64,000 nt of DNA from Bifidobacteriaceae bacterium (GCA_022650895.1 JALCQC010000008.1:1-64000), one strand, 5' to 3'. Shown: positions 35,568 through 45,281, counted from the stretch's first letter. Program-made: numbers and translations. The notes: a model not told the origin generated them from the sequence alone.

Positions 35568-36266
35568 TCACTCACCCTCATCGGCGAGCTTGGCCTCAAG
35601 GACACCTTCGTACTCGGAAAGCCATGACAGTAGCGAATCGACATCGCGACCACCCTTAAGCCGAATGTCCACAACGGTTTCACGACGATCTGCGTACTTG
35701 TTCTGGCGAAAGGCAATGACCTGTGACTCGAATCCGCGCTGCGTGATTTCAAGCAGAACAGCCTTCAGAACTCCCTGCTTCTCGACATAGGAGATCTCCA
35801 CCACCTGGCCCGTGCGGCGGGTGATCGCATAAAACAGCGGAGCGAAAACCAGAACCAACAGGAAATACGCAACCACTACGAGAAGGGCAAGGAAGAACAT
35901 CTGTGCCCCACACGCCATGCCAATCGCCGCCGCCACCCAGATGGCGGACGCGGTGGTGAGTCCTCGAATGGCATCGTGATTGAACCAGATCACACCCGCG
36001 CCAATGAAGCCGATGCCGGAAACCACCTGAGCGGCGATGCGTGCCGCATCCCAGCTCGTGTTTCCGGAAAGAAGCGCCGGAGCGCCGTTGATGGAGATCA
36101 GGGTGAAAAGACAACTTCCCAAACCCACCAGAACGTGGGTGCGTATGCCGGCGTCCTTGTGCCGCAGCTCTCGCTCGATGCCAATGGAGGCACTGAGCAG
36201 AAAGGCGAACACGATGGCAAGCACCTGGCCGGTGCTGGGAAGCGCAAAGAAATCCATGCTCTCCAT
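35568..36266 (-). CDS. MgtC/SapB-family membrane protein
   Basis: About 232 residues. Four to five transmembrane helices carry the MgtC marks S-I-G-I-E-R-E-L-R-H-K-D-A-G-I-R-T-H and G-I-G-F-I-G-A-G-V-I. A soluble C-terminal domain of about 80 residues follows. MgtC-type proteins adapt cells to low magnesium or modulate the F-type ATPase; here the role is unknown. The ATG at 36266 is chosen, though no start has a strong Shine-Dalgarno; ATG at 36257 is an alternative. It is a single gene, divergent from the NmrA-like gene. The 35378-35567 gap up to lacI holds nothing clear. Confidence 0.88.
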   Translation of the reverse strand: MESMDFFALPSTGQVLAIVFAFLLSASIGIERELRHKDAGIRTHVLVGLGSCLFTLISINGAPALLSGNTSWDAARIAAQVVSGIGFIGAGVIWFNHDAIRGLTTASAIWVAAAIGMACGAQMFFLALLVVVAYFLLVLVFAPLFYAITRRTGQVVEISYVEKQGVLKAVLLEITQRGFESQVIAFRQNKYADRRETVVDIRLKGGRDVDSLLSWLSEYEGVLEAKLADEGE

Positions 36267-36461
36267 GGTACGAGCACGCCGGTAGCCAAAACATCCCGCG
36301 CACACAGCTGTTCTCGTTATATTCAGGGGTAACAGTGGTAACGAAGATGCAAAATCGTTGCGCACTGCGTCATGACGCATCTACGTTTACGGCGGAATGG
36401 ACAGCCGCGAGCGCAGCACGGAACAGAACAACAGGCACATTCAAGGATTTAAGGAGACGTA

Positions 36462-37112
36462 ATGAAGGTATTCGTGGCAGGCGCTACCGGAAGAGTGGCG
36501 AGCGAGCTCATCAAGGATCTCATCGAAGCCGGGCATGAGGTGATTGCCGGGGCCAGGAACCCGGAAAGAATTTCTCTGCCGGAAGGCGCGGAGGCAGAGC
36601 AGCTTCGAACCGTCCACCTGGATTTGCATGACAGCAAGGAGAAGCTGTCACAGACCCTTCAGGACGCACAGGTTATGTATTTTGTGGCCGGTTCGCGAGG
36701 AAAGGACTTGCTGCAGACGGATGCGTTCGGCGCGGTGAAACTCATGCAGGCGGCGGAAGAAGCGGGAGCACCGCGTTTCGTGATGCTGAGCTCTCTGTAT
36801 TCCTTGGATCCCAGTAAGTGGGATGACGAGAGGATGAAACCACTGTTGAACTACACCATTGCAAAATTCTTTGCCGACAACTACCTCATCACCAACACCA
36901 CGCTTGACTACACGATTCTTCAAGCCTCCAACCTCACGGAAGAGGCGGGGACGGGAGAGATCGCCATCGGTGAGGAAAGCGGCGCAACCAATGCAATTCC
37001 TGACGTCGCGGCAACCCTCGCCAAGATTCTCGACCATCCGAACACCCTTCACAAGGTGATCCGCATGGGTTCCGGACCGCTCCCGATTGATGCCGCGCTT
37101 GCCCACGCCTAA
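36462..37112 (+). CDS. NAD(P)-binding protein, atypical SDR (NmrA/YwnB-like)
   Basis: A 216-residue Rossmann protein starting with K-V-F-V-A-G-A-T-G-R-V-A, the G-A-T-G-x-x-G-like cofactor motif. It has L-S-S-L-Y-S and an A-K-F-F-A-D-N-Y stretch but no clear Y-x3-K catalytic pair, so it may be a reductase or a redox-sensing binder. AAGGAG lies six bases before the ATG at 36462. It stands alone, 72 bases before a YwiC-like gene on the same strand. Confidence 0.9.
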   Translation: MKVFVAGATGRVASELIKDLIEAGHEVIAGARNPERISLPEGAEAEQLRTVHLDLHDSKEKLSQTLQDAQVMYFVAGSRGKDLLQTDAFGAVKLMQAAEEAGAPRFVMLSSLYSLDPSKWDDERMKPLLNYTIAKFFADNYLITNTTLDYTILQASNLTEEAGTGEIAIGEESGATNAIPDVAATLAKILDHPNTLHKVIRMGSGPLPIDAALAHA

Positions 37113-37185
37113 GGCTCTACCGCCTCGAAAGACATATCTCTGAGGCAAAAGTCAAGTCTGTTTTTTAGATAAAAAGCATTCTACG

Positions 37186-38127
37186 GTGGTGCCTGTGACT
37201 CGAATCGACCCCGCACAGGCACCATTTTCCATGCCACGGCCCTGCCCTGCGCCCGCCAACCCTACACCTGCCAACCCTGCGCCCACCAAGAAAACCAAGA
37301 AAACACTGCATCGTCAATCGCTGAAGCTGGCTCGCAGCGGTGCGTTATCAAACCAGCATGGCGCATGGGCCATGGTCTTCGGTCCGGCGCTGAGCGCCGT
37401 CATCATCTTCGGAGTCAGCATTCTGTCGGTGTGGGTGCTCCTGGAATGGGTAATCGCCTACTGCTGCCTGTTCTCTTGGGCCGGCTGGGCGGCGTCCGGA
37501 TTCAAAAAACGCTTCCGCACCTCCGCGCTGGCGTACGCGGGAATTCTCGTAGCAACCGGCGTAGGGCTCGTGGTCATGCGTCCACAACTGTTCGCATGGA
37601 TTCCACTGTTCTGCGTACTCTGCGCGCTCTATCTAGGCCTCGCCGCCGCAAAGAAAACGATGAGCCTGCCAGCCCAAGCCATCGCGACCCTCACAGCGGC
37701 ACTGATCCCCCTCGTCATTGCCAGTCTTGTAGGCATGCCTGCCAGCGCCTATGCCCTTGCCACGATCTGGCTGGTGCAGGAATTCGGCTCGGTGCTGCAC
37801 GTCCGGTCCATGATGAGGCCGCGTAACAGAGGGGCGTATACCATTGCGTCGCTGCTGTGGCACGGAATCGCGACGCTTGCAAGCATCGTCGGTGTTGCTG
37901 CGCTGATGACCGGTGCAGTAACAAACCTGGGAATCGACACCGGTGCGGCGCCCGTGCTCTGGCTCCTGCCAGTACTGACCGGCCTCCTGTTCATAAAAGC
38001 GGCAGCGTTGACGACTGTGCGATCGCAGCGAAAAGTCCCCGTCATGGTGGTGGGCATCATCGAAGGATTCAGCGTCACGGCGACTTTCGTGATGTGCCTC
38101 ATCATCTTTCTTTCACTCCCTGCGTAG
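37186..38127 (+). CDS. YwiC-like membrane protein
   Basis: A 313-residue protein with a 50-residue Pro/Ala/Lys N-terminus, the family signature N-Q-H-G-A-W-A-M just before the first helix, and about ten hydrophobic segments. The YwiC family has no settled function; in Bacillus the gene lies near anaerobic respiration genes. The GTG at 37186 gives the longest form; the true start may be inside the Pro-rich part. The gap after it (38128-38347) carries a candidate promoter for the ABC exporter. Confidence 0.85.
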   Translation: MVPVTRIDPAQAPFSMPRPCPAPANPTPANPAPTKKTKKTLHRQSLKLARSGALSNQHGAWAMVFGPALSAVIIFGVSILSVWVLLEWVIAYCCLFSWAGWAASGFKKRFRTSALAYAGILVATGVGLVVMRPQLFAWIPLFCVLCALYLGLAAAKKTMSLPAQAIATLTAALIPLVIASLVGMPASAYALATIWLVQEFGSVLHVRSMMRPRNRGAYTIASLLWHGIATLASIVGVAALMTGAVTNLGIDTGAAPVLWLLPVLTGLLFIKAAALTTVRSQRKVPVMVVGIIEGFSVTATFVMCLIIFLSLPA

Positions 38128-38283
38128 CTTCGCATAGCCTCTCGCTCAGCTTCCAACGCTCAGCTTTCTGTACAGAGCTTGGTTTCCGGCGTACCTACCT
38201 CCCTCACAGGGAAAACACGATTGTCAACACATTCGCGATATGTCAAGGCTTCCGCCACCATGTGAGGCATTTAGTGGAAAGTG

Positions 38284-38313
38284 TTTACAAGCGGCCCGCG
38301 CCGCACAATTATA
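38284..38313 (+). promoter_or_regulatory. Candidate promoter of the ABC exporter operon
   Basis: TTTACA at 38284-38289 and an A/T-rich -10 (AATTAT or ATTATA, 38307-38313) with a 17-18 base spacer, ending 34 bases before the GTG start. Confidence 0.35.
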
Positions 38314-38347
38314 GAGAGAGCCATAATTCCCAATTCGGAGGATCTCT

Positions 38348-40198
38348 GTGTTCAACGCTTTCTTGCTCTCCCTCAATCGCAACAGTTCCGTGGCGGCTTT
38401 CGTCAGCGGATTCATCATGTGGCTAGGCGCCCTGACAGAGGCTCTTGCCATCGTCTTCATGGTGGAGGGCATCGGCTACGCGCTGGGAATTTCACCGCAG
38501 CTCGTTCTCTTCGGAGTCAACGACACACGATCGGCCATCGTGGCGGCAGTCTGTGCAGTCGTCGTCAAAGTCATTCTCACCTTCGTCGCCAATACTCTGG
38601 GATCACGCGCCTCTCTTAGCATTGAACACACGGTTTTCAAGCGACTGGAACCGCTGTATTTCGCCCCTCATGACTCCGACGGTGTCACCAGCGAAAAACT
38701 CGCCATGCTCTCCACCGAGGGAACCAAGAACATCGGCGCCTACTTTTCCGGCTATATTCCAACGTTCGTCGGCACTATGCTGGCCCCCTTCGCGGCTTTG
38801 ATTCTGCTGATTCCCTTCAACCTGTGGTCGGGCATCATTCTCGCTGTCATTCTGCTGGCATCTCCGATGATTCTCGGCATGACGCATCCCAAACTCATGC
38901 CGACGCAAATGAAGCGGCTCGCGCTGTACTCGGACTTGGCACAGCACTATTCCGAAAGCTTGGAAGCACTGCCAACGTTAAAGGTCTTCAACGGTGACGG
39001 CCGCCGACAGAAGGCCATCGACGAGAAGAGCGAGGGCTTCCGCGAGGCGACCATGGACGTCCTGCGCGGCCAGCTCACCAGCATCATGGTCAGCGACGTT
39101 ACGAGCGCAGTCGGCATCATCGGCTGCTGCCTTCCCGTGCTCGTTCTTGCCTTTGGATCCGCTCAGGGAATGCTGACGGCGGCATGCGTCGTGCTGATTG
39201 CGGTGCGGCTGGTGCAGCCCGAGCGCCAGCTGGTGTATTTGTCGCACAGTGCGGGCGTTGCCTTCCGTCAGGCGCGCAATCTGCAGGAAATCGAGAAAGC
39301 GGCTGGCGAAAGTGGGAATGCCGCTGAAGCAGGAAATGCCACCAAGGGAAAAACGAACTCTGCAACGGCCGCTACTCCATCAACAGCCACCATCTCCGCT
39401 ACTTCCACTTCCACTTCTGCCTCTACCTCCACGCTGCTGGAACCGGTGACGGAAGTGGGACAGCCCATTGTGGCGCAGAATGTGAGCTTTGCCTATCCGG
39501 ACGGAAATGTGGCGTTGGAGAATATCAACGTTGCGCTGCAACGGCCCGGAATGACGGCGATCGTGGGTTCCTCCGGAAGCGGCAAGAGCACGTTCGCCTC
39601 GCTGCTGGCGGGCGAGCTGCAGGGATTCAGCGGAACCATCACGGCTGGCGAGTCTGAGTGGAGCTCTGCGAGTGCGGCCGCCATCAACGCCAGCGTCACG
39701 TTGGTGAAGGGAACGGACCGCCTATTGAGCGGAACCATACGCAGCAATCTCGACCCAAGCGGAAGCGGAATCCCCGATTCCACCATTACCGAGAGCATTG
39801 CGAAGGTCGGTCTGCAGGATGTCGTTGCCGAGCACGGTGGCCTTGATGCTCCCGTCGCGGCGAAGGGGGCGAACTTCTCGGGCGGGGAGCGCCAGCGTCT
39901 CATCATTGCGCGTGCGCTCCTTCGTGATACGCCGCTGTACATTTTCGATGAGGCGACCTCCAGCGTGGACCGCGACTACGACGCCGTCCTCACCACGCTG
40001 ATGCACGATCTGTCCAAGACGAAGACCGTTCTCGTGGTGTCGCACAGGCTTGCCAACGCGAAACCTGCCGGCATCATCTATGTCTTTGATCACGGAAGGC
40101 TCATCGAGTCGGGAGATTTCACGCATCTGGCGGTCAATGGGGGTTACTTCGCGCAGCAGTGGGCGGCGCAATCACGTACCGAGGAGGTGGCACGATGA
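38348..40198 (+). CDS. Heterodimeric ABC exporter subunit 1 (CydD-like)
   Basis: A 616-residue half-transporter: six transmembrane helices (about 1-310), a Ser/Thr/Ala low-complexity linker (about 325-360), then an ATPase with Walker A G-S-S-G-S-G-K-S-T, signature F-S-G-G-E-R-Q-R and Walker B Y-I-F-D-E-A-T-S-S-V-D. The Q-loop position reads T-L-V-K-G-T, with Lys in place of Gln, suggesting one weakened site. The GTG start has CGGAGGA five bases upstream. The next gene overlaps by four bases and encodes the partner. Resembles CydD of the thiol exporter CydDC, but cydAB is not in the window, so a peptide or drug exporter is also possible. Confidence 0.85.
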   Translation: MFNAFLLSLNRNSSVAAFVSGFIMWLGALTEALAIVFMVEGIGYALGISPQLVLFGVNDTRSAIVAAVCAVVVKVILTFVANTLGSRASLSIEHTVFKRLEPLYFAPHDSDGVTSEKLAMLSTEGTKNIGAYFSGYIPTFVGTMLAPFAALILLIPFNLWSGIILAVILLASPMILGMTHPKLMPTQMKRLALYSDLAQHYSESLEALPTLKVFNGDGRRQKAIDEKSEGFREATMDVLRGQLTSIMVSDVTSAVGIIGCCLPVLVLAFGSAQGMLTAACVVLIAVRLVQPERQLVYLSHSAGVAFRQARNLQEIEKAAGESGNAAEAGNATKGKTNSATAATPSTATISATSTSTSASTSTLLEPVTEVGQPIVAQNVSFAYPDGNVALENINVALQRPGMTAIVGSSGSGKSTFASLLAGELQGFSGTITAGESEWSSASAAAINASVTLVKGTDRLLSGTIRSNLDPSGSGIPDSTITESIAKVGLQDVVAEHGGLDAPVAAKGANFSGGERQRLIIARALLRDTPLYIFDEATSSVDRDYDAVLTTLMHDLSKTKTVLVVSHRLANAKPAGIIYVFDHGRLIESGDFTHLAVNGGYFAQQWAAQSRTEEVAR

Positions 40199-41958
40199 GT
40201 TCTGAGAAAATCGAGACTACGGCCGAGGGTGTGGGTTCCTTCGGGTCCTCTTCCAACTCCGACACGGACTGGGCAGCGGCAGGTTCCTATACGGTGATGC
40301 GCAGGCTTCTGCGGCAGGTGCGTGACTGGACCATGCTGGAGGTGCGCGCCATCGCGACCGGTACACTCGGCCATCTGTGCGCCGTGGCGACGGTCGGACT
40401 CTCCATCGCCGCCTTCGCGAGTGCTGCGCAAAACGCAGGAACCGCCACGGTCGTCACGCTGATGATCCTCGCTGCCCTGTGCGCCGTGGCCCGCGGATAT
40501 TTCGCCTATCGGGAGCAGCTGCACAATCACAACATGGCCTTCAGCGTGCTGCGTGACATCCGTTCCCGCGTCTTTGCGAAGATGCGTCGGCTGGCACCCG
40601 CCAAGCTGCAGGAGAAAGGCAAGGGTGATCTCGTCACCGTCCTCACCGAGGACATCGAGCTCCTCGAGATCTTCTATGCGCACACGCTGTCGCCCTTCGC
40701 CATCGCGGTGATCTGCACCCTTGTGGTGGATGGCTATATCGCCTCCCTCAACTGGGGTCTGGGGCTCCTGGCACTGCTGGGGCACCTCGTCATCGCCGCA
40801 CTCGTCCCCGCGCTGACGGCCCGTTCCGCACGGCGCGCCTCCTCCGTGGAACGCAAGGAGCAGGCGGCCTTGCATTCCACGCTGCTCGAATATGTGGAGG
40901 CGAAGCGCGACATCGTGCGCTTCAACGCCCAGCAGCACTCCCTTGGGATCATCGAAAATGAGGAAAGCCGCCTGGCGGACGCCCGACGGAAGCGCGAAAA
41001 GTCTTCCACACTGAATTCCACGATCGATGAGCTGCTGATCCTCGGACTCAGCACCCTCATGGCCGGCTGCGCCGCCGCACTCGCCTTCTCGGGCACGCTC
41101 AGCGCGGCGGGAGCCCTGGTGGCGTTCGGAGTCTACGCCTCGTCCTTCGCGCCGGTGCTCGCCGTCGCACGTCTGGGAACAGGCTTGCAACCGACCCTCG
41201 CCTCGGCGCGCAGGGTCTTCTCCCTTATGGAGGAAACCCCCGCGGTAACCGAAAATGCGGACGGGACCCGCCTTGACGGCTTCACCGGCCTCACGGCACG
41301 GGAGATGGACTTCGCCTATAACGCCTCCGAACCGGTGCTTAGGAATGCGAACCTCGATATCGCCGCCGGAGACTTTCTTGGAATCGAGGGACGCAATGGT
41401 GCCGGGAAGACCACGCTCCTCAACCTGCTCATGCGTTTCCGCGACCGCACCGCGGGTTCCCTCGAGATCAACGGCACCGACATCGCACGGGTGAATACCG
41501 CGTCATTGCGCGATACAGAGACACTCGCCCTGCAAGACACCTTCATCTTCGATGGAACGCTGCGCGAGAACCTTCTTGTCGCAAAGCCTTCCGCAACCGA
41601 TGAGGAGGTGGCGAACGCCATCGAGCAATCCGAGATCTCCGATGTGATCGCTGAGCTGCCCGACGGTCTGGAGCACCACTTCACCGCGGGCAAGGAAGAG
41701 CTTTCCGACGGGGAGCGCCAGCGCATCGGCATCGCCCGCGCACTGCTCAGTGACGCCTCGCTGCTGCTCTTCGACGAACCGACCAGCAACATGGACGCGC
41801 TGCTGGAGGGCCGTATCATGCAGGCGCTGGTCAAGCATCAGCAGAACCGCACGATGGTCTTGGTCTCCCACAGGCAGGCGGCGCTTGCGTACACACGCAG
41901 AAGGGTCGAGCTGGAGGAAGGAACGCTCGTCGAAAAGAAGACGGATGCCGACAGGTAG
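40195..41958 (+). CDS. Heterodimeric ABC exporter subunit 2 (CydC-like)
   Basis: A 587-residue half-transporter with a 30-residue hydrophilic N-terminus, six helices and an ATPase: Walker A G-R-N-G-A-G-K-T-T, Q-loop A-L-Q-D-T-F, Walker B L-L-F-D-E-P-T-S-N-M-D and H-loop V-S-H-R. The signature is E-L-S-D-G-E-R-Q-R, with Asp for the usual second Gly of L-S-G-G. Together with the Lys in the partner's Q-loop this fits an asymmetric dimer. The ATG at 40195 overlaps the first subunit's stop (ATGA) and has GGAGG eight bases upstream. Confidence 0.85.
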   Translation: MSSEKIETTAEGVGSFGSSSNSDTDWAAAGSYTVMRRLLRQVRDWTMLEVRAIATGTLGHLCAVATVGLSIAAFASAAQNAGTATVVTLMILAALCAVARGYFAYREQLHNHNMAFSVLRDIRSRVFAKMRRLAPAKLQEKGKGDLVTVLTEDIELLEIFYAHTLSPFAIAVICTLVVDGYIASLNWGLGLLALLGHLVIAALVPALTARSARRASSVERKEQAALHSTLLEYVEAKRDIVRFNAQQHSLGIIENEESRLADARRKREKSSTLNSTIDELLILGLSTLMAGCAAALAFSGTLSAAGALVAFGVYASSFAPVLAVARLGTGLQPTLASARRVFSLMEETPAVTENADGTRLDGFTGLTAREMDFAYNASEPVLRNANLDIAAGDFLGIEGRNGAGKTTLLNLLMRFRDRTAGSLEINGTDIARVNTASLRDTETLALQDTFIFDGTLRENLLVAKPSATDEEVANAIEQSEISDVIAELPDGLEHHFTAGKEELSDGERQRIGIARALLSDASLLLFDEPTSNMDALLEGRIMQALVKHQQNRTMVLVSHRQAALAYTRRRVELEEGTLVEKKTDADR

Positions 41959-41994
41959 ACCAGCCGTCGCAACCAGTCACCGCGGTACCAAGTC

Positions 41995-42624
41995 TCACTT
42001 ACGCGATTCGTCCGCGGCTTTCGCAGCACGGTATTGGTCTGCCTTCTTCTCCCAATAACGGCGGTCATCGTCGGTGATCGCGCGCACGACGTGGCAGGGA
42101 TTGCCAACCGCGACGCTGTTGTCGGGAATGTCCCTCACCACAACAGAACCGGCGCCGATCACCACATTTGATCCGATGGTGACGTTCGGACAAACGGTGA
42201 CGTTGCCGCCGAACCACACATCCGATCCGATGGTGATGGGCAATCCACCCTCCATACCGGCATTGCGCACGCCCGCATCGATGGGATGGTAGGGCGTGTA
42301 CAGGCCGACGCGCGGGCCGAAAAACACGTTGTCGCCGATGGTGATGGGGGCGACGTCGAGGAAAATGCAGCCGGTGTTGGCGTAGAAGTTCTTGCCGACA
42401 TGGATGTTGAAGCCGTAGTCGCAGTGAAAAGGCGTCTCGACGTAGGCTCCCGGGCCCATGCTGCCGAAGAGTTCCGCGAAAAGGCGCATGCGTCCATCAA
42501 TATCGTCCCATGCGACCTGCGAGATCTCGTGGAGCAGGCGACGACGCCGATTGAAACCCTCCCGCAACTCGGCATCGTCAGCCACATATAGTTCCCCCGA
42601 GAGCATGCGCGCTTTTTCGCTCAT
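41995..42624 (-). CDS. Maltose/galactoside O-acetyltransferase family protein
   Basis: A 209-residue left-handed beta-helix acetyltransferase (LacA/Maa/NodL type). The N-terminal helical part has M-L-S-G-E-L-Y, and the hexapeptide core includes F-H-C-D-Y-G-F-N-I-H-V-G, Y-T-P-Y-H-P-I-D with the expected catalytic His, W-F-G-G-N-V-T-V-C-P and A-V-G-N-P-C-H-V-V. It uses acetyl-CoA to acetylate sugars. The ATG at 42624 follows GAAAGG. It is convergent with the ABC exporter (36 bases) and is a single gene. Confidence 0.93.
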   Translation of the reverse strand: MSEKARMLSGELYVADDAELREGFNRRRRLLHEISQVAWDDIDGRMRLFAELFGSMGPGAYVETPFHCDYGFNIHVGKNFYANTGCIFLDVAPITIGDNVFFGPRVGLYTPYHPIDAGVRNAGMEGGLPITIGSDVWFGGNVTVCPNVTIGSNVVIGAGSVVVRDIPDNSVAVGNPCHVVRAITDDDRRYWEKKADQYRAAKAADESRK

Positions 42625-42900
42625 TCCATCGCCTTTCCGTCCAGCTTCTTCATCGGCTTCTTCTGACTGTTTCACCGACTGCTTTATCTACCGTTTTAGT
42701 GACGGTTCCGATTAAAACACGTCCCTCGGCTTCGACACGGCCATGATGCGCCGCTCCCGCGGAGAACGCTCGCACGCGGGCAACCGATAAGCCGTCATCA
42801 GAAAAACCGATACATGCAATCAGCTGATTTGGGCGACAAAAACAGGCCCATCCCATAAGCTTAAAGAATTCCCATTAATACAAGCGAAAGGATGAACCCG

Positions 42901-44544
42901 GTGAGGCGTTTGAGACTCTCGGCAATTGTTGCGGTACTTCTTGGAGCAAGCATGGCGCTCAGCGGATGCGGCACGTCGGCGGCACCCACATCGAGCACGG
43001 CCGATGGCACTGCAGACTCCACCGCCGTGATCACCGCGAACAACACCGAGCCCGGCGCCGGACTCATCCCTGGCAGCACCGCCGACACCGCGGGCTGGAA
43101 GGTCGTGACCCTTCTTTTCGACGGTCTCGTCACCTTCTCCAACACCGGCGATCTGGTGATGGCGGACGCCAAATCCATCACCCCCAGCAAGGACGCCAGC
43201 GTCTATACGATCACCCTCAAGCCGAATCTCCAATTCAGCAACGGCGAGAAGATCACCGCCTCGACCTATGCCAAAGCATGGTCCTTCTCCGCCAACGCTG
43301 CGAACGGGCAGACGGGTGCCGCCATCTTCTCCACTATCAAGGGCTACGACGATCTTCAAGACAAGAACAGCGACAAAGACGCCCAACTCTCAGGGCTCAA
43401 AGTCATCAACGACACCACGCTGCAAGTCACGCTCGCCGCACCCGACTCCTCCTTTGCCTACAAGGTGGGCGACGTCGCCTTCATGCCGTTGCCTTCCGTG
43501 GCCTACAAGGACATCACGGCCTTCGGCAGGAACCCCATCGGCAACGGGCCCTACACTTTTGAATCCTGGACGCATAACGAGGAAATCAAGCTGAAGGCCA
43601 ACTCCAAGTACGCCGGCCCACGCAAGCCAGCGAACGGCGGCATCACCTTCAAGATCTACTCCGATCTCGATGCGGCCTACGCCGATGCCGAGGCAGGCAA
43701 TCTCGACCTTCTCGATCAAGTGCCCACCTCCGCACTCAGCACCTATAAGAACGACCCTGACATCAAAGCCATCGACAAGGTTGGGCCCGGCTTCAAATCC
43801 CTGACGATCCCCCAAAGCCTGAAGCATTTCAGCGGCGAGGAAGGCCGACTGCGGCGCAAGGCGATTTCCATGGCCATCAACCGTGACCAGCTCACCCGCA
43901 AGATTCTCCTAGGATCGGCGACTCCCGCCACCGATTTCACCGCACCCCAGATCGCCGGCTATTCCGATACTCTCGATTCCGATAAAGTCTTGGTCTACAA
44001 CGCCACCGAAGCGAAAAAGCTGTGGGAACAGGCCAACGAGATCAGCGCATGGAGCGGCGACTTCGAGATTTCCTACGCCGGCGACACCACGGACAAGGAC
44101 TGGGTGGATGCAGTCGCGAACTCCCTGAAGAACGCACTGGGCATCAACGCAAAAAGCGTGCCCTTCCCCACTTCAAAGGAACTCAGCACCGCCATTCTCA
44201 ACCGAACGGTGGGAACGGCCTTCAAGTCGGGCATGCAATCGGATTACCCGCACCCTGAAGGCTACCTCGTGCAGGCCTATGGCTCCGACTTCGCAGATGG
44301 CAAGGGGCTGAACAATGGTGATTACAAGTCCGATGAATTCGACTCCCTGATCTCCCAAGCGGCCACGCAGACGGATCTCAGCGAAGCCGAAAAGACCTAT
44401 CAAAAGGCCGAAAAAGTGCTGCTCAAGGATCTGCCCGTGATCCCGCTGTGGTACGCGAATGTGAATGCCGCCACCTCCAAAGAGGTCTCCAACGTGGAGA
44501 TCAACTACATGGGCTTCCCGCAGTACTACAAGGTCACGAAGTAG
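42901..44544 (+). CDS. Oligopeptide-type ABC substrate-binding lipoprotein (SBP family 5)
   Basis: A 547-residue binding protein with a lipoprotein signal (V-R-R-L-R-L start, M-A-L-S-G-C lipobox) and the family 5 marks L-L-F-D-G-L-V-T, L-Q-F-S-N-G-E-K-I-T-A, N-P-I-G-N-G-P-Y and R-K-A-I-S-M-A-I-N-R. It should deliver peptides to an Opp/Dpp importer. I prefer the GTG at 42901, nine bases after GAAAGG; the ATG at 42892 lies directly on that site. No permease or ATPase genes adjoin it, so it is an orphan that must use a transporter encoded elsewhere. Confidence 0.9.
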   Translation: MRRLRLSAIVAVLLGASMALSGCGTSAAPTSSTADGTADSTAVITANNTEPGAGLIPGSTADTAGWKVVTLLFDGLVTFSNTGDLVMADAKSITPSKDASVYTITLKPNLQFSNGEKITASTYAKAWSFSANAANGQTGAAIFSTIKGYDDLQDKNSDKDAQLSGLKVINDTTLQVTLAAPDSSFAYKVGDVAFMPLPSVAYKDITAFGRNPIGNGPYTFESWTHNEEIKLKANSKYAGPRKPANGGITFKIYSDLDAAYADAEAGNLDLLDQVPTSALSTYKNDPDIKAIDKVGPGFKSLTIPQSLKHFSGEEGRLRRKAISMAINRDQLTRKILLGSATPATDFTAPQIAGYSDTLDSDKVLVYNATEAKKLWEQANEISAWSGDFEISYAGDTTDKDWVDAVANSLKNALGINAKSVPFPTSKELSTAILNRTVGTAFKSGMQSDYPHPEGYLVQAYGSDFADGKGLNNGDYKSDEFDSLISQAATQTDLSEAEKTYQKAEKVLLKDLPVIPLWYANVNAATSKEVSNVEINYMGFPQYYKVTK

Positions 44545-44604
44545 TCACGGAGTAAAGAACCCAGCTAGTCCAGAGAGCCAAAGAACTCATCTGGAAACTT
44601 CTTT

Positions 44605-44654
44605 GGAATTCCCGTGTTTCTGGTCACCTTCGAGACCAGGCACACGGGAATTCC
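44605..44654. repeat. Long hairpin after the peptide-binding gene
   Basis: GGAATTCCCGTGT and ACACGGGAATTCC form 13 perfect pairs; CTGGTC/GACCAG adds six more inside, around an 8-base loop. No T-run follows, so it may be a stabiliser or Rho-independent-like stop. It is far more stable than a typical operator. Confidence 0.7.
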
Positions 44655-44667
44655 CGCATCAAGAGGT

Positions 44668-44697
44668 CTCAAGAAGGCTCAAGGACGCTCAAGAAAA
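44668..44697. repeat. Three tandem 10-bp repeats
   Basis: CTCAAGAAGG, CTCAAGGACG, CTCAAGAAAA in a row. Further palindromes follow: CAAACGTTTG (44701-44710), TCAGCT/AGCTGA (44776-44789) and TTAACG/CGTTAA (44820-44837). Confidence 0.5.
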
Positions 44698-44882
44698 CTT
44701 CAAACGTTTGTGGCGGAAACTAAAAATGTCCGAAGCAAACCCGAAGCCGCTAAAGGTGGGTAGAAACCAGGCGAATCAGCTAAAGCTGACCTGAGAGTGA
44801 TCCAAAAATCAGCCGACCCTTAACGAATCTCCGTTAAAAGGTGGCCGGAGCCAGCCCAACGCCCCTATTTCACTTCCTGCGA

Positions 44883-45007
44883 CGTTGACTGTGTGGTTGT
44901 GCGGAGACTTTTGGGGAAACCACACTAAAACCGGCCAAACCACTACCAGTTCAATATGTTATTTAATGAGGCCCACGAGAAGTTGCCGCACAACCGCACA
45001 GTCAACG
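44883..45007. mobile_element. Inverted-repeat element, copy 1 (MITE-like, 125 bp)
   Basis: Terminal repeats of about 31 bases: CGTTGACTGTGTGGTTGTG and on (44883-44912), mirrored at 44978-45007 with few mismatches. The interior is A/T-rich and non-coding. A diverged relative with the same ends lies at 49945-50081, in the other intergenic region flanking the thi operon. No target duplication is obvious. The remainder up to 45281 shows no gene. Confidence 0.6.
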
Positions 45008-45281
45008 CCCTCAAACACGAAAATGATGAATTGCGGCCTTATTTTTCTCCTCATTTGAGCATTATTTGAGTTCTTCGTGCCGCTAAGCCACCGAACTCTT
45101 CACGCCACCGGGCTACTACGGCGCGAACCGATTGCCCACCTCCGATTTAGGCCAGGCTCTTCATACCAACGCGCCACTAGATCGCCGCCTACCATGCTCG
45201 CCGCGCGGCCGGACGGCCGTCCCGTTGTGCCGCTGTTCGGTCATGCGGACACAGCGCTTTCTTCCAATCGATCTCCGCTCC

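Noticed and set aside
40144-41190. A 348-codon open frame opposite the ABC exporter genes
   Set aside because: Fully inside two convincing ABC genes; composition is typical of a shadow frame (His/Gly/Arg-rich, no motif).
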